From: Vogesella alkaliphila
GTDB lineage: Bacteria; Pseudomonadota; Gammaproteobacteria; Burkholderiales; Chromobacteriaceae
Direction: 5' to 3'
Length of the DNA stretch: 64,000 nt
Assembly (NCBI RefSeq): GCF_014652475.1
Contig: NZ_BMYW01000006.1
Coordinates: 24,167 to 88,166, forward strand
In this document: one piece after another, positions 42,270-54,061 of the stretch
Layout: each line of letters starts with the position of its first letter
Position numbering within the stretch: the stretch's first letter is position 1
Program-made: the position numbers and the translations under genes
The notes under the pieces: generated by a model
What the model saw: the letters and a program-made list of their open reading frames with translations, nothing else
Told to the model about the DNA's origin: nothing
Databases searched by the model: none

Positions 42270-42525
42270 ACCCTGCCCGCTTCTACCCCGTCCACCAGTA
42301 ACGCGCCCTTACGCTGCCTGGTCACGATCACCGCGCCAGGCAGCCGCAGGCAAGACGCACACCCCACCCCGTCATCAATACCGGCTCCTCGCCGACAGCA
42401 GACTGGCGCAGCCGCCAAACCGCCACCCAGCTCCGGCACCCACCCGACCACAGGCGCGCCCGCGCATGGCGCACGACATCATGGTCTAGACTGAAAGCAG
42501 CGCCCTGATGGCGCGGAGTTTCGCA

Positions 42526-43884
42526 ATGAGCAAGCTGTGGCAGTTCATCGCCGTGATCTGGCTAGTCCTGCTGCCGAGCCTGACGGCGGCGGCCACGCCG
42601 GCACCGGTCGTCGTCATCCCGCTCAGCGGTGCCATCGGCCCGGCCAGCGCCGACCACGTTGGCCGCAGCCTGGCGCACGCGCAGCGCGAGGGCGCACAGC
42701 TGGCCGTGCTGCAGATGGACACCCCCGGCGGGCTGGACACCTCGATGCGGCAGATCATCAAGGCCATCCTCGCCTCGCCGGTGCCGGTCGCCAGCTTCGT
42801 CGCCCCCAGCGGCGCCCGCGCCGCCAGCGCCGGCACCTACATCCTGTACGCCAGCCACATCGCCGCGATGGCCCCCGGCACCAACCTCGGCGCCGCCACC
42901 CCGGTGCAGATCGGCATGACCGGCCCGCCGGACAAGGCCGGCAAGCCCGACAGCAGCGCCCCGGCCACCAGCAACCAGGACGCGCTGAGCCGCAAGCAGG
43001 TGAACGACGCCGCCGCCTACATCCGTGGCCTGGCGCAGCTGCGCGGCCGCAACGAGGCCTGGGCCGAGCGCGCGGTACGCGAGGCCGTCAGCCTGTCGGC
43101 CGGCGACGCGCTGGCGCTGCGGGTGGTGGACCTGACCGCGCGCGACATCCCCGACCTGCTGCAGCGGCTGGACGGCCGCAGCGTGCCGATGGCCGGCGGC
43201 GCCCGGGTGCTGCACACCGCCGGCGCCGCGGTCATCACCCTGTCGCCGGACTGGCGCAGCCGCTTCCTCGGCGTGATCGCCGACCCCAGCGTGGCGATGA
43301 TCCTGATGCTCCTGGGCATCTACGGCCTGCTGTTCGAATTCTCCAACCCCGGCTTCGTGCTGCCCGGCGTGGTCGGCGCCACCTGCCTGCTGCTGGGGCT
43401 GTACGCGCTGCAGATGCTGCCGGTCAACTACGCCGGGCTGGCGCTGATGCTGCTGGGGCTGGGCTGCATGATCGCCGAGGCCTTCCTGCCCAGCTTCGGC
43501 ACGCTGGGGCTGGGCGGCATCGTCGCCTTCGTCATCGGCGGGGTGATGCTGGTCGATACCGAACAGCCTGGCCTCGGCGTGCCGCTGGGGCTGATCCTGG
43601 CACTGGCCGCCACCTCCGGCCTGTTCGTGTTCCTGGTCAGCGGCATGGCGCTCAAGGCCCGGCGCCGGCCGCAGGTCGGCGGCGAGGTGGCGCTGATCGG
43701 CAGCCGCGGCGAGATGCTGGACGATCTGGACGGCGAAGGCTGGGCCAGCATCCGCGGCGAATGCTGGCGCGTGCATAGCGCGACGCCGCTGAAACGCGGC
43801 CAGCCGGTGCGGGTCACCGCGCGGCAAGGGCTGCTGCTGGAGGTGGCGCCAAGCGACGACACCGACAAAGGAGGATCACCATGA
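42526..43884 (+). CDS. NfeD-family membrane serine protease (ClpP-class)
   Basis: A 452-residue protein. A signal sequence precedes a ClpP-fold protease domain (about 28-230) with the [11 protein letters not shown] motif. Ser101 is the probable nucleophile and Lys157 ([15 protein letters not shown]) the probable general base, by comparison with the archaeal 1510-N protease. Membrane helices (about 255-385) and a C-terminal OB-fold NfeD domain follow. The next gene encodes its usual partner, a stomatin-like protein, overlapping by ATGA. The pair is thought to act in membrane protein quality control. The start follows CGGAG. Confidence 0.92.
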   Translation: MSKLWQFIAVIWLVLLPSLTAAATPAPVVVIPLSGAIGPASADHVGRSLAHAQREGAQLAVLQMDTPGGLDTSMRQIIKAILASPVPVASFVAPSGARAASAGTYILYASHIAAMAPGTNLGAATPVQIGMTGPPDKAGKPDSSAPATSNQDALSRKQVNDAAAYIRGLAQLRGRNEAWAERAVREAVSLSAGDALALRVVDLTARDIPDLLQRLDGRSVPMAGGARVLHTAGAAVITLSPDWRSRFLGVIADPSVAMILMLLGIYGLLFEFSNPGFVLPGVVGATCLLLGLYALQMLPVNYAGLALMLLGLGCMIAEAFLPSFGTLGLGGIVAFVIGGVMLVDTEQPGLGVPLGLILALAATSGLFVFLVSGMALKARRRPQVGGEVALIGSRGEMLDDLDGEGWASIRGECWRVHSATPLKRGQPVRVTARQGLLLEVAPSDDTDKGGSP

Positions 43885-44633
43885 TCTTGGGAATGGGTAG
43901 TGGGCTGTTGCTGCTGGCACTGCTGCTGGTGGCGTCGTCGTTCCGTATCCTGCGCGAATACCAGCGCGGCGTGGTGTTCATGCTCGGCCGCTTCTGGCGG
44001 GTGAAGGGGCCGGGGCTGATCCTGGTCATCCCCGGCGTGCAGCAGATGGTGCGCGTCGACCTGCGTACCGTGGTGATGGACGTGCCGACGCAGGACGTGA
44101 TCTCGCACGACAACGTGTCGGTGAAGGTCAACGCGGTGCTCTACTTCCGCGTGGTCGATCCGGAACGCGCCATCATCCAGGTCGCCAACTTTCTGGAGGC
44201 CACCAGCCAGCTGGCGCAGACCACGCTGCGCTCGGTGCTGGGCAAGCACGAGCTGGACGAGATGCTGGCCGAGCGCGAACGGCTGAACCTGGACATCCAG
44301 AAGGCGCTCGACGCGCAGACCGACGGCTGGGGCATCAAGGTGTCCAATGTCGAGATCAAGCACGTCGACCTCAACGAATCGATGATCCGCGCCATCGCCC
44401 GCCAGGCCGAGGCCGAACGCGAACGGCGCGCCAAGATCATCCACGCCGAAGGCGAGCTGCAGGCCTCGGAAAAACTGCTGGAAGCCGCGCGCATGCTGGC
44501 GCAGCAGCCGGAAGCGATGCAGCTGCGCTACATGCAGACGCTGACGCAGATCGCCGGCGACAAGAGCTCCACCATCGTGTTCCCGATGGACATCCTGCAG
44601 GCGCTGCGCGGCGGCAAGGCACCGCCGGCGTGA
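43881..44633 (+). CDS. Slipin (stomatin/SPFH-family protein)
   Basis: A 250-residue protein with one N-terminal membrane segment and an SPFH/band 7 domain: [18 protein letters not shown], then [12 protein letters not shown], then [18 protein letters not shown] coiled-coil C-terminal region ends in [14 protein letters not shown], where the stomatin substrate site cleaved by NfeD proteases is expected. It overlaps nfeD by 4 bp and is followed by a repeat-derived terminator. Confidence 0.94.
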   Translation: MILGMGSGLLLLALLLVASSFRILREYQRGVVFMLGRFWRVKGPGLILVIPGVQQMVRVDLRTVVMDVPTQDVISHDNVSVKVNAVLYFRVVDPERAIIQVANFLEATSQLAQTTLRSVLGKHELDEMLAERERLNLDIQKALDAQTDGWGIKVSNVEIKHVDLNESMIRAIARQAEAERERRAKIIHAEGELQASEKLLEAARMLAQQPEAMQLRYMQTLTQIAGDKSSTIVFPMDILQALRGGKAPPA

Positions 44634-44650
44634 GATGCGGCGCGGGAGTG

Positions 44651-44693
44651 AAAAGCTTGGCCGCAAGCGAGGCAAGCTTGCGGCCAAGCTTTT
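44651..44693 (+). terminator. Terminator hairpin built from a variant of the dispersed word
   Basis: Arms of 18 bp, AAAAGCTTGGCCGCAAGC and its complement, with a 7-nt loop and a trailing T tract, 17 bp past the slipin stop. The core TTGGCCGCAA is shared with the dispersed word, but AAGCTT replaces AAGGTT or AACGTT. Confidence 0.88.
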
Positions 44694-44784
44694 TGCCCAG
44701 CCCTGATTCGTGTCGGCCGCGCGGCATTTGGCGGCAAACAGCCAGGCCCCGTCGACTACCATTAAAAGCAAGGAGGGCATCATC

Positions 44785-45012
44785 ATGAAATGCTGGACCT
44801 ACGACACCCGCTACGGCCCGTTCGAGATCGTGCCGCTCGATGGCCGCTACCACATCATGCACGAGGGCGAGGCGCTCGCCGCCTACCCGACCCCGGAAGA
44901 AGCCGCCAAGGCCCTGGCCGAAGGCCACAGCCCGTGGCCCCCCTTCGGCAACCCGCGCGACCTCGGCATCCCCGCCGACCTGCAACAATGGCACTGCCGC
45001 CTGCTGGCCTGA
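44785..45012 (+). CDS. Small conserved hypothetical protein (75 aa)
   Basis: A 75-residue soluble protein starting MKCWTYDTRYGPFEIVPLDG and ending in a Trp/Pro-rich segment (HSPWPPFGNPRDLGI). It has a strong AAGGAGGG ribosome site. No domain I can name; proteins with a similar WTYDTRYG opening are, to my recollection, annotated as hypothetical in other beta- and gammaproteobacteria. Confidence 0.72.
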   Translation: MKCWTYDTRYGPFEIVPLDGRYHIMHEGEALAAYPTPEEAAKALAEGHSPWPPFGNPRDLGIPADLQQWHCRLLA

Positions 45013-45039
45013 GCATAGCGATGTGATCAATCGCAAAAC

Positions 45040-45079
45040 AACGTTGGCCGCAAACCGGAAACGGCTTGCGGCCAACGTT
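45040..45079. repeat. Inverted pair of the dispersed word after the 75-aa gene
   Basis: Arms AACGTTGGCCGCAA (45040-45053) and TTGCGGCCAACGTT (45066-45079), each holding an exact word, with a 12-nt loop. It starts 28 bp past the stop codon. Confidence 0.88.
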
Positions 45080-45113
45080 TGAGCATCAACGGCATGGTAG
45101 GCGACCCAACACC

Positions 45114-45217
45114 GTAGCCCGGATAAGGCGAAGCCGCATCCGGGAACCCGCCTCCACCATTGCCAGCACCTTTACCCGAGCTCCAACCCCGGATGCGCCT
45201 GCGGCTTATCCGGGCTA
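45114..45217. repeat. REP-like inverted pair (REPIN-type element)
   Basis: A REP-like unit reading GTAGCCCGGATAAGGCG then AAGCCGCATCCGGG (45114-45144), and its inverted counterpart (45188-45217) ending CTTATCCGGGCTAC. The unit resembles the palindromic REP elements of enterobacteria and pseudomonads. REPIN mobility depends on a RAYT transposase; none is in the window. Confidence 0.8.
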
Positions 45218-45280
45218 CGCGTTACAACCATCGGCACCGTCAACCGTCAGCCAAAACCGAACCGTCGCGCCCATCCCGTT

Positions 45281-45389
45281 GGGGCAAGCCGTGCAAACTG
45301 CCGCCAGCCCGGAAACAAGCCGCCCTCTTTTGAGCGCAGCGTATGGGCGGCGCCGGGATGGCGGCAGTTTGCACGGGAATTCTTGCCCC
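45281..45389. repeat. Long nested inverted repeat
   Basis: Outer arms GGGGCAAG (45281-45288) and CTTGCCCC (45382-45389) flank 18-bp inner arms CCGTGCAAACTGCCGCCA (45289-45306) and complement (45359-45376); a short CGCCC/GGGCG stem is nested inside. It would fold into one cruciform-like hairpin of about 109 bp. No protein is encoded. Confidence 0.75.
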
Positions 45390-45409
45390 TTCGGGTCGCC
45401 TTTTCTTTG

Positions 45410-45444
45410 CTTACTTTCTTTTTGGCGAAGCAAAAGAAAGTAAG
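45410..45444. repeat. Hairpin repeat CTTACTTTCTTTT / AAAAGAAAGTAAG
   Basis: Perfect 13-bp arms with a 9-nt loop. I recall the same motif as a common dispersed hairpin in several proteobacterial genomes; this could not be checked here. Confidence 0.7.
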
Positions 45445-45506
45445 CCGCCGCCGCGCGGAAAGCGGCAGATAACAACATCCGCGCAGCGGATACCCCAGAC
45501 CAAAAC

Positions 45507-45545
45507 AAGGTTGGCCGCAAAGCTTTACTGCTTGCGGCCAACCTT
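45507..45545. repeat. Inverted pair of the dispersed word upstream of the OLD-like gene
   Basis: Arms AAGGTTGGCCGCAA (45507-45520) and TTGCGGCCAACCTT (45532-45545), both with exact words, separated by 11 nt. It marks the edge between the repeat block and the A+T-rich gene. Confidence 0.88.
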
Positions 45546-45611
45546 GGTCTTGCGCAGTAAACGTTGTGCTTCATTGCACTCGACCCAACCTATCGGACCC
45601 ATCAAAAAATC

Positions 45612-45640
45612 ATAACACTTTGACATAAATGCCGTATAAT
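45612..45640 (+). promoter_or_regulatory. Probable promoter of the OLD-like gene
   Basis: Perfect -10 TATAAT (45635-45640). At 17-bp spacing the -35 is ATAACA (45612-45617), 4 of 6 matches. It starts 33 bp upstream of the ATG in A+T-rich DNA. Confidence 0.55.
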
Positions 45641-45672
45641 TAAAAATTATCAACCAGCATGGATTAAACATA

Positions 45673-47142
45673 ATGAAACTTTCACCAAGCGAAATCCAAC
45701 AAGAAATTAACAAAGTTAGGCAAAACAATTACAACCAATTTATCAAAAAAATTCATCTAAGAAATGTCCGGGGATTTAATGACGAGAAAATTGAATTCAA
45801 AACACCGGTAACTGCCTTAATTGGCACGAATGGTGGTGGCAAATCTACAATTCTAGGGTCAGCAGCCCTCTCATATAAAAACGTAAAACCCCGCCAATTT
45901 TTTCCAAAAGCATTTCTTGGCGATGAAAGCATGAGTGAATGGAGTATAGAAATAGAACTTGTAGACAAGTCTATTTACACCGATAAAACCTTTACAAGAA
46001 CAGCAAGATTCGCCCAATCACAATGGCGACGCGACCAATTCAGATCAAGACACGTTGAATACATTGAAATCCAGAGAACAGTACCTGCTGGCGAAATTGC
46101 CAGATTCAAAAATTTCTTGGCCGGAAATAGCGATGACTACGAAATAATTGGCCTAAATTCAAACACAACAAAATATTCTACTGCAGTTTTAGACAAAGAC
46201 ATTAAACATTATCGTGTTGTCCGCAGAAAAGACAACCCCAATATTAAAATGTACCTCGGAAGCACTCACAATCAAATTGGCTATTCTCAATTCCATTTTG
46301 GGGCTGGAGAAGCTTCAATAATTGAAACAATTGATAGAATTGAATCATCGCCCGACAATGCACTCATTTTAATTGAAGAACTAGAAAATGGCCTGCATCC
46401 GGTTGCAGTCAGACTCTTTGTCCAATACCTTCAAAATGCTGCAAAAAGAAAGCGACTACAAATAATATTTACCACACACTCCCAAGATGCAGTAAACGAA
46501 TTGCCAGCAGAAGCAGTATGGGCAACAATTAACAAAAAAACTTGGAATGGCAAACTAAACATAGAGAGTCTACGAGCAATCACTGGAACTGTTGAAGCAA
46601 ATCGAGCAATCTATGTAGAAGATGAATTTGTCAAAGAATGGGTAGAAAATGCTTTGGGTCGATATGGCAATGGGCTAGCCGAAACAACTAAAGTATTTCC
46701 AGCAGGCGGATATCCAAACTTACTCAAGGTTAGTCAATTTCACAATGACAATCCCTTGTTAAAAATTCCGTCCGTCGCACTAGTTGATGGCGACATTTAT
46801 GACCCAGCTACAGACACCCCCCTTCCGAAACACGCAAAGTTCATTGGTGATGGCTATCCAGAATCTATTGTTTTTAACTACATTTACGAAAATAGAATTG
46901 AGCTCATTTCACTAATAAAACAGCGCTGCCTACTCTCCAAATTCAGCGAACAAAGAATACTATCCGCAATTGAGAGCATACAGAATTCCTCATGCGATCA
47001 TCACATTATATTTAGCGAACTGAGTAAAAAACTGGACTTCACATCATCAATATACATTCAATCTGGACTCATCGACATATTCAACGAAAACAACCAATTA
47101 TTTTGGGATGAAATAATAAACTTCATTTCATTGCAGCAATAA
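45673..47142 (+). CDS. AAA-type ATPase with Toprim-like nuclease domain (OLD-like), candidate antiphage gene
   Basis: A 489-residue protein in strikingly A+T-rich DNA, unlike all neighbours. The N-terminal two-thirds is an SMC/ABC-type ATPase: Walker A GTNGGGKST (51-59), signature FGAGE (209-213), Walker B LILIEEL (231-237) and TTHS switch histidine (267-270). The C-terminal part looks like a Toprim domain: YVEDE (Glu316) and VDGD (Asp372, Asp374). This is the layout of OLD-family endonucleases, which include phage P2 OLD and GajA. A fused PARIS-type (ATPase plus DUF4435) protein is also possible. No helicase or methylase partner is adjacent, so it would act alone. Recent transfer is likely. 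Confidence 0.8.
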   Translation: MKLSPSEIQQEINKVRQNNYNQFIKKIHLRNVRGFNDEKIEFKTPVTALIGTNGGGKSTILGSAALSYKNVKPRQFFPKAFLGDESMSEWSIEIELVDKSIYTDKTFTRTARFAQSQWRRDQFRSRHVEYIEIQRTVPAGEIARFKNFLAGNSDDYEIIGLNSNTTKYSTAVLDKDIKHYRVVRRKDNPNIKMYLGSTHNQIGYSQFHFGAGEASIIETIDRIESSPDNALILIEELENGLHPVAVRLFVQYLQNAAKRKRLQIIFTTHSQDAVNELPAEAVWATINKKTWNGKLNIESLRAITGTVEANRAIYVEDEFVKEWVENALGRYGNGLAETTKVFPAGGYPNLLKVSQFHNDNPLLKIPSVALVDGDIYDPATDTPLPKHAKFIGDGYPESIVFNYIYENRIELISLIKQRCLLSKFSEQRILSAIESIQNSSCDHHIIFSELSKKLDFTSSIYIQSGLIDIFNENNQLFWDEIINFISLQQ

Positions 47143-47144
47143 AT

Positions 47145-47180
47145 TAAAACCCCCGCCACCTTTCGATGACGGGGGTTTTA
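47145..47180. terminator. Bidirectional terminator between the OLD-like gene and valS
   Basis: Arms TAAAACCCCCG and CGGGGGTTTTA with a 14-nt loop; T tracts on both strands, between convergent genes. Confidence 0.88.
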
Positions 47181-47200
47181 TCAAGAATGACAAAGGACTA

Positions 47201-50023
<2,823 letters not shown>

Positions 50024-50150
50024 GGTGTGAATTCGGTCTTTATCGATGCAGAAAAATGTCGTCGATTATAAACCGAATCGGCTACAGCGTCGTCAGCATC
50101 CGTTGCGGTGGCCGGGGCAACGTAGGCGACAGCCACCCGCGCGCACCATG

Positions 50151-50179
50151 AAAAATGCCCCGCCTGAAAGCGGGGCATT
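50151..50179 (-). terminator. Rho-independent terminator of the thiolase gene
   Basis: On the minus strand, AATGCCCCGC/GCGGGGCATT followed by a T tract. It lies just past the palindrome at 50186-50213. Confidence 0.85.
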
Positions 50180-50185
50180 CGCGGC

Positions 50186-50213
50186 GTATTGCGGCCAACG
50201 TTGGCCGCAATAC
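50186..50213. repeat. Perfect 28-bp palindrome of the dispersed word
   Basis: Half-site GTATTGCGGCCAAC followed directly by its complement. It starts 4 bp past the thiolase stop codon, directly before a conventional terminator. Confidence 0.88.
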
Positions 50214-50217
50214 CGGC

Positions 50218-51420
50218 TTACAGCACTTCGATGATGCCGGCGGCACCCATGCCGGTACCGATGCACATGGTCACCATGCCGTAGCCCTGCATGCCGGCAT
50301 TGCGCATGCCGTGCACCAGCGTGGCGGTACGGATGGCGCCGGTGGCACCCAGCGGGTGGCCCAGCGCGATGGCGCCGCCGTGCGGGTTGACCAGGTTCAG
50401 GTCCAGCTCCAGGTCACGCGCCACCGCCAGACCCTGCGCGGCGAAGGCTTCGTTCAGCTCGATCCACTTCAGCTGCTCCTGGGTGATGCCGGCGTTGCGG
50501 CAGGCTTCCGGAATCGCTTCCTTCGGGCCGATACCCATGATTTCCGGCGGTACGCCCTTCACCGCGAAGGTCACGTAGCGCGCCAGCGGCGTCAGGTTGA
50601 ACTGCTTCAGGATCTTCTCGGACACCAGGATCACGGCACCGGCGCCGTCGGACATCTGCGACGAGTTGCCGGCGGTGACGCTGCCCTTGGCATCGAACAC
50701 CGTCTTCAGCTTGGCGAGGCCTTCCAGCGTGGTCTCGCGGCGCGGGCCTTCGTCGGTGTCCAGCACGCGGGTGGTGCTGACCACTTCACCGGTTTCCAGG
50801 TTCGGCGTGCGGTAGGTCACTTCCAGCGGCGTGATCTCGCTCTTGAACTTGCCGCCGTCGATGGCGGCGATGGCGCGGCGGTGCGATTCGACCGCGAACG
50901 CGTCCTGGTCTTCACGCGACACATTCCACTGCTGCGCCACCTTCTCGGCGGTCAGGCCCATGCCGTAGGCGATGGCGTAGTTCTCGTCCTTGGCGAAGAT
51001 CGCCGGGTTCAGCGACACCTTGTTGCCCATCATCGGCACCATGGACATCGATTCGGAACCGGCGGCAATCACCACGTCGGCCTCGCCCAGGCGGATGCGG
51101 TCGGCGGCCATCTGCACCGCGTTGATGCCGGAGGAGCAGTAGCGGTTGATGGTGATGCCGCTGACGGTGTTCGGCAGCCCGGCCAGCAGCACGCCGATAC
51201 GCGCCATGTTCAGACCCTGCTCCGCCTCGGGGAAGGCGCAGCCGACCACGCAGTCGGAAATCAGTTTCGGGTCCAGCGTCGGCACCTGTGCCAGCGCGCC
51301 GCTGATCACGTGCGCCAGCATGTCGTCCGGACGCACGTTGCGCATCATGCCGCGCGGCGCCTTGCCTACCGGCGTGCGGGTCACGGCGACGATGTAAGCT
51401 TCCTGTACTTGTTTAACCAT
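50218..51420 (-). CDS. Acetyl-CoA acyltransferase (3-ketoacyl-CoA thiolase)
   Basis: Performs the last step of beta-oxidation, releasing acetyl-CoA. The 400-residue thiolase has nucleophilic Cys95 in NRYCSSGINAV, NEAFAAQ, the histidine in GHPLGATGA and the second cysteine in CIGTGMG. The ATG at 51420 with AAGGAG 10 bp upstream is preferred over a TTG at 51429 that sits on the ribosome site. It lies 67 bp downstream of the fadB-like gene, so the two are probably co-transcribed as the fadBA-type pair. Confidence 0.95.
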   Translation of the reverse strand: MVKQVQEAYIVAVTRTPVGKAPRGMMRNVRPDDMLAHVISGALAQVPTLDPKLISDCVVGCAFPEAEQGLNMARIGVLLAGLPNTVSGITINRYCSSGINAVQMAADRIRLGEADVVIAAGSESMSMVPMMGNKVSLNPAIFAKDENYAIAYGMGLTAEKVAQQWNVSREDQDAFAVESHRRAIAAIDGGKFKSEITPLEVTYRTPNLETGEVVSTTRVLDTDEGPRRETTLEGLAKLKTVFDAKGSVTAGNSSQMSDGAGAVILVSEKILKQFNLTPLARYVTFAVKGVPPEIMGIGPKEAIPEACRNAGITQEQLKWIELNEAFAAQGLAVARDLELDLNLVNPHGGAIALGHPLGATGAIRTATLVHGMRNAGMQGYGMVTMCIGTGMGAAGIIEVL

Positions 51421-51487
51421 TTTTTGCAATCTCCTTCAGGCCGGAGCGGCAGCGCACACGCCACCCTCCGGCCGCTGTTCGGCGGTA

Positions 51488-53863
51488 TCAGTTACGCAGC
51501 GGCTTGCCGGTAGTGAGCATGTTGGCGATACGGTCCTGGGTCTTGCTGGACTTGAGCAGGGTCATGAACGCCTTGCGTTCCAGATCCAGAATCCACTGCT
51601 CGTTGACCAGCGTGCCCTGCTCCACGTCGCCACCGGTCATCACGTCGGCGATCAGCGCGGCGATGGTGAAGTCGTGCTGGCTGATGAAGTGGCCTTCCAG
51701 CATGTTGACCAGCTGGCCCTTGATCGAGGCGGCACCGGCACGGCCGGCGACGGCAAACGTGCCACCCGCCATTGGCGGACGGTAGCCGGACTCGTACAGC
51801 GCCAGCGCCTGCTGCTTGGCGACGTACAGCAGCTCGTAGGCGTTGAACACCACGCTGTCGCTGTGGCGGAAGAAGCCGATTTCCTGTGCCTCGTGGCCGC
51901 TGGTGGCGACCTTGGCGGTGGCGATGGCCATGAAGTAGTCCTTCAGCGCCGCCAGCACGTCGCCCTGCGCGTTCTGCGCCGCACGCAGCGCGAACTCCTT
52001 GCAACCGCCGCCGCCCGGCAGCAGGCCGACACCGACCTCGACCAGACCGACGTAGGATTCCAGCGCGGCGACGACCTTGTCGCAGTGCATCGCGAACTCG
52101 CAGCCACCACCGAACACATAGCCCTGCGTCGCGGCGACGGTCGGGATGTGGCTGTAGCGCAGGCGCATCGAGGTGGTCTGGAAGCGGCGCACCATGGTGT
52201 CGATCGCGTCCCAGTCGCCCATCATGAATGCCGGCAGCATCGACTGCAGGTCGGCGCCAACCGAGAACGGCTCTTCGGTCTGCCAGATCACCAGGCCCTT
52301 GAAGCGGGCTTCGGCGATGTCGATAGCGGTGTTGACGCCGTCGATCACGTCCGGGCCGATGGCGTGGGCCTTGGACTTGAACGACACCACCAGCACGTCG
52401 TCACCGGTGGTGAAGGCGCGCACACCCTCGTTCTCGAACACGGTCTCGCCCAGCAGGCCAGCGGTTTCGCCCAGCACCTTGGCCGGGGCCAGCTGGCGCT
52501 GGTACACGTCCAGCGTGGAGCGGCCGACCAGTTTGCCGGCGGTGGCGTCGAAGGAGCCATCGGCAAAGTGCACGCCGGCACGATCGGCTTCCAGCGCCCA
52601 GGCCGGCAGCGCGGCTGCGGCCAACGTTTTGCCGGCCTTGATGTCTTCATCGATCCAGCCAGCGACCTGCTGCCAGCCGGCAGCCTGCCAGGTCTCGAAC
52701 GGGCCGACCGACCAACCGAAGCCCCAGCGGATGGCGAAGTCGACATCGCGCGCGCAGTTGGCGATGTCGCCGAGGTGGTAGGAAATGTAGTGGAACACGT
52801 CACGGAAGCAGGCCCACAGGAACTGTGCCTGCGGATGGCTGCTGGCGCGCAGCTGCTTGAACTTCTCTGCCGGGTTCTCGATCTTGAGGATGGCCTTGAC
52901 CGCGTCGTCGCCCTTCTCGCCGGCGCCCACGTACTCGCCCTTGGCGACGTCGAAGACAAACATCTGCTTGCCTTCCTTCTTGTAGATGCCGCGCTTGGTC
53001 TTGGCACCCAGGCTACCGTCGGCGATCAGCTGCTGCAGCCACTGCGGCGACTTGAAGTAGGCGTGCCACGGGTCGTTCGGCAGCGTGTCGTCCATGGTTT
53101 TCACCACGTGGGCGAAGGTGTCCAGGCCGACCACGTCGGCGGTGCGGAAGGTGGCGGACTTCGGACGGCCGAGGCGCGGGCCGGTCAGGTCGTCGACCAC
53201 GTCGAAGCGGATGCCGAATTTGTCGGCATTGGCGATGGTCGCCAGCATCGAGAACACGCCGATGCGGTTGGCGACGAAGTTCGGGGTGTCCTTGGCCCGG
53301 ATCACGCCCTTGCCCAGCGTGGTCACCAGGAAGCGCTCCAGGTTGTCCAGCATGCCGGCGTCGGAGCCCGTGCACGGGATGATCTCGACCAGGTGCATGT
53401 AGCGCGGCGGGTTGAAGAAGTGCACGCCGCAGAAGCGTGGCGCCAGCTCGGCCGGCACGCCGGCGGCCAGTTGGTTGATCGACAGCCCGGAGGTGTTGGT
53501 CGCGAAGATGGTGCGCTCGCCCAGATGTGGCGCCACCTTGGCGTAGAGGTCGGTTTTCCAGTCCATGCGCTCGGCGATAGCCTCGATCACCAGATCGCAG
53601 CCCTTCAGCAGGTGCAGGTGCTCTTCGTAGTTGGCCGGCTGGATGTAGTTGACCGCATCCTTGTTGGACAGTGGCGACGGCTTGAGCTTTTTCAGGCCGT
53701 CGATGGCTTTCAGTGCGATGCCGTTCTTGTTGCCGTCTTTTGCCGGCAGGTCGAACAGCACGGTCGGCACCTTGGCATTAACCAGATGGGCGGCGATCTG
53801 CGCCCCCATCACGCCGGCGCCGAGAACGGCGACCTTGCGTACGATAAACTTGGTCTGAGACAT
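51488..53863 (-). CDS. 3-hydroxyacyl-CoA dehydrogenase/enoyl-CoA hydratase, FadN-type domain order
   Basis: Bifunctional beta-oxidation enzyme of 791 residues. Unlike E. coli FadB, the dehydrogenase comes first (dinucleotide motif VAVLGAGVMG, then HFFNPP) and the crotonase-fold hydratase is C-terminal (GGGCEFAMHCD, then VEVGVGLLPGGGG with the expected acidic residues). This order is that of Bacillus FadN and many betaproteobacterial homologues. The ATG at 53863 follows GAGGAAACC. A dispersed word lies inside (52617-52628). Confidence 0.93.
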   Translation of the reverse strand: MSQTKFIVRKVAVLGAGVMGAQIAAHLVNAKVPTVLFDLPAKDGNKNGIALKAIDGLKKLKPSPLSNKDAVNYIQPANYEEHLHLLKGCDLVIEAIAERMDWKTDLYAKVAPHLGERTIFATNTSGLSINQLAAGVPAELAPRFCGVHFFNPPRYMHLVEIIPCTGSDAGMLDNLERFLVTTLGKGVIRAKDTPNFVANRIGVFSMLATIANADKFGIRFDVVDDLTGPRLGRPKSATFRTADVVGLDTFAHVVKTMDDTLPNDPWHAYFKSPQWLQQLIADGSLGAKTKRGIYKKEGKQMFVFDVAKGEYVGAGEKGDDAVKAILKIENPAEKFKQLRASSHPQAQFLWACFRDVFHYISYHLGDIANCARDVDFAIRWGFGWSVGPFETWQAAGWQQVAGWIDEDIKAGKTLAAAALPAWALEADRAGVHFADGSFDATAGKLVGRSTLDVYQRQLAPAKVLGETAGLLGETVFENEGVRAFTTGDDVLVVSFKSKAHAIGPDVIDGVNTAIDIAEARFKGLVIWQTEEPFSVGADLQSMLPAFMMGDWDAIDTMVRRFQTTSMRLRYSHIPTVAATQGYVFGGGCEFAMHCDKVVAALESYVGLVEVGVGLLPGGGGCKEFALRAAQNAQGDVLAALKDYFMAIATAKVATSGHEAQEIGFFRHSDSVVFNAYELLYVAKQQALALYESGYRPPMAGGTFAVAGRAGAASIKGQLVNMLEGHFISQHDFTIAALIADVMTGGDVEQGTLVNEQWILDLERKAFMTLLKSSKTQDRIANMLTTGKPLRN
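52617..52628 (+). repeat. Dispersed 12-bp word, single copy inside the fadB-like gene
   Basis: Exact GCGGCCAACGTT, encoding KTLAAAAL on the gene strand, in the linker between dehydrogenase and hydratase parts. Confidence 0.75.
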
Positions 53864-54021
53864 GGTTTCCTCGGTTGTCTTAACGAACAAACATGGTTGC
53901 GGCTTCACGGATTATAGATTCCGGGTAAGCCATCCAACGGGAAAGATAGGCTGAATCACAGTATCTGAATAATGGTTCAGCACTTCCCGAAAAAAACACG
54001 GCAACAGGGTCGCCGTGCCTG

Positions 54022-54050
54022 TTGCAGCCAACGTCAAACGTTGGCCGCAA
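54022..54050 (-). repeat. Inverted pair of the dispersed word after fadL
   Basis: Arms TTGCAGCCAACGT (one mismatch to the word) and ACGTTGGCCGCAA with a 3-nt loop. It lies 11 bp past the fadL stop codon; probable terminator stem. Confidence 0.82.
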
Positions 54051-54061
54051 AGCCTCGCGGC

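Noticed and set aside
45620-45640. TTGACA and TATAAT together as the OLD-like gene promoter
   Set aside because: The spacer is only 9 bp, too short for sigma70; the -10 was paired with a weaker -35 at 17 bp.
51674-53917. 747-codon plus-strand frame opposite the fadB-like gene
   Set aside because: Antisense shadow with no recognisable protein features.
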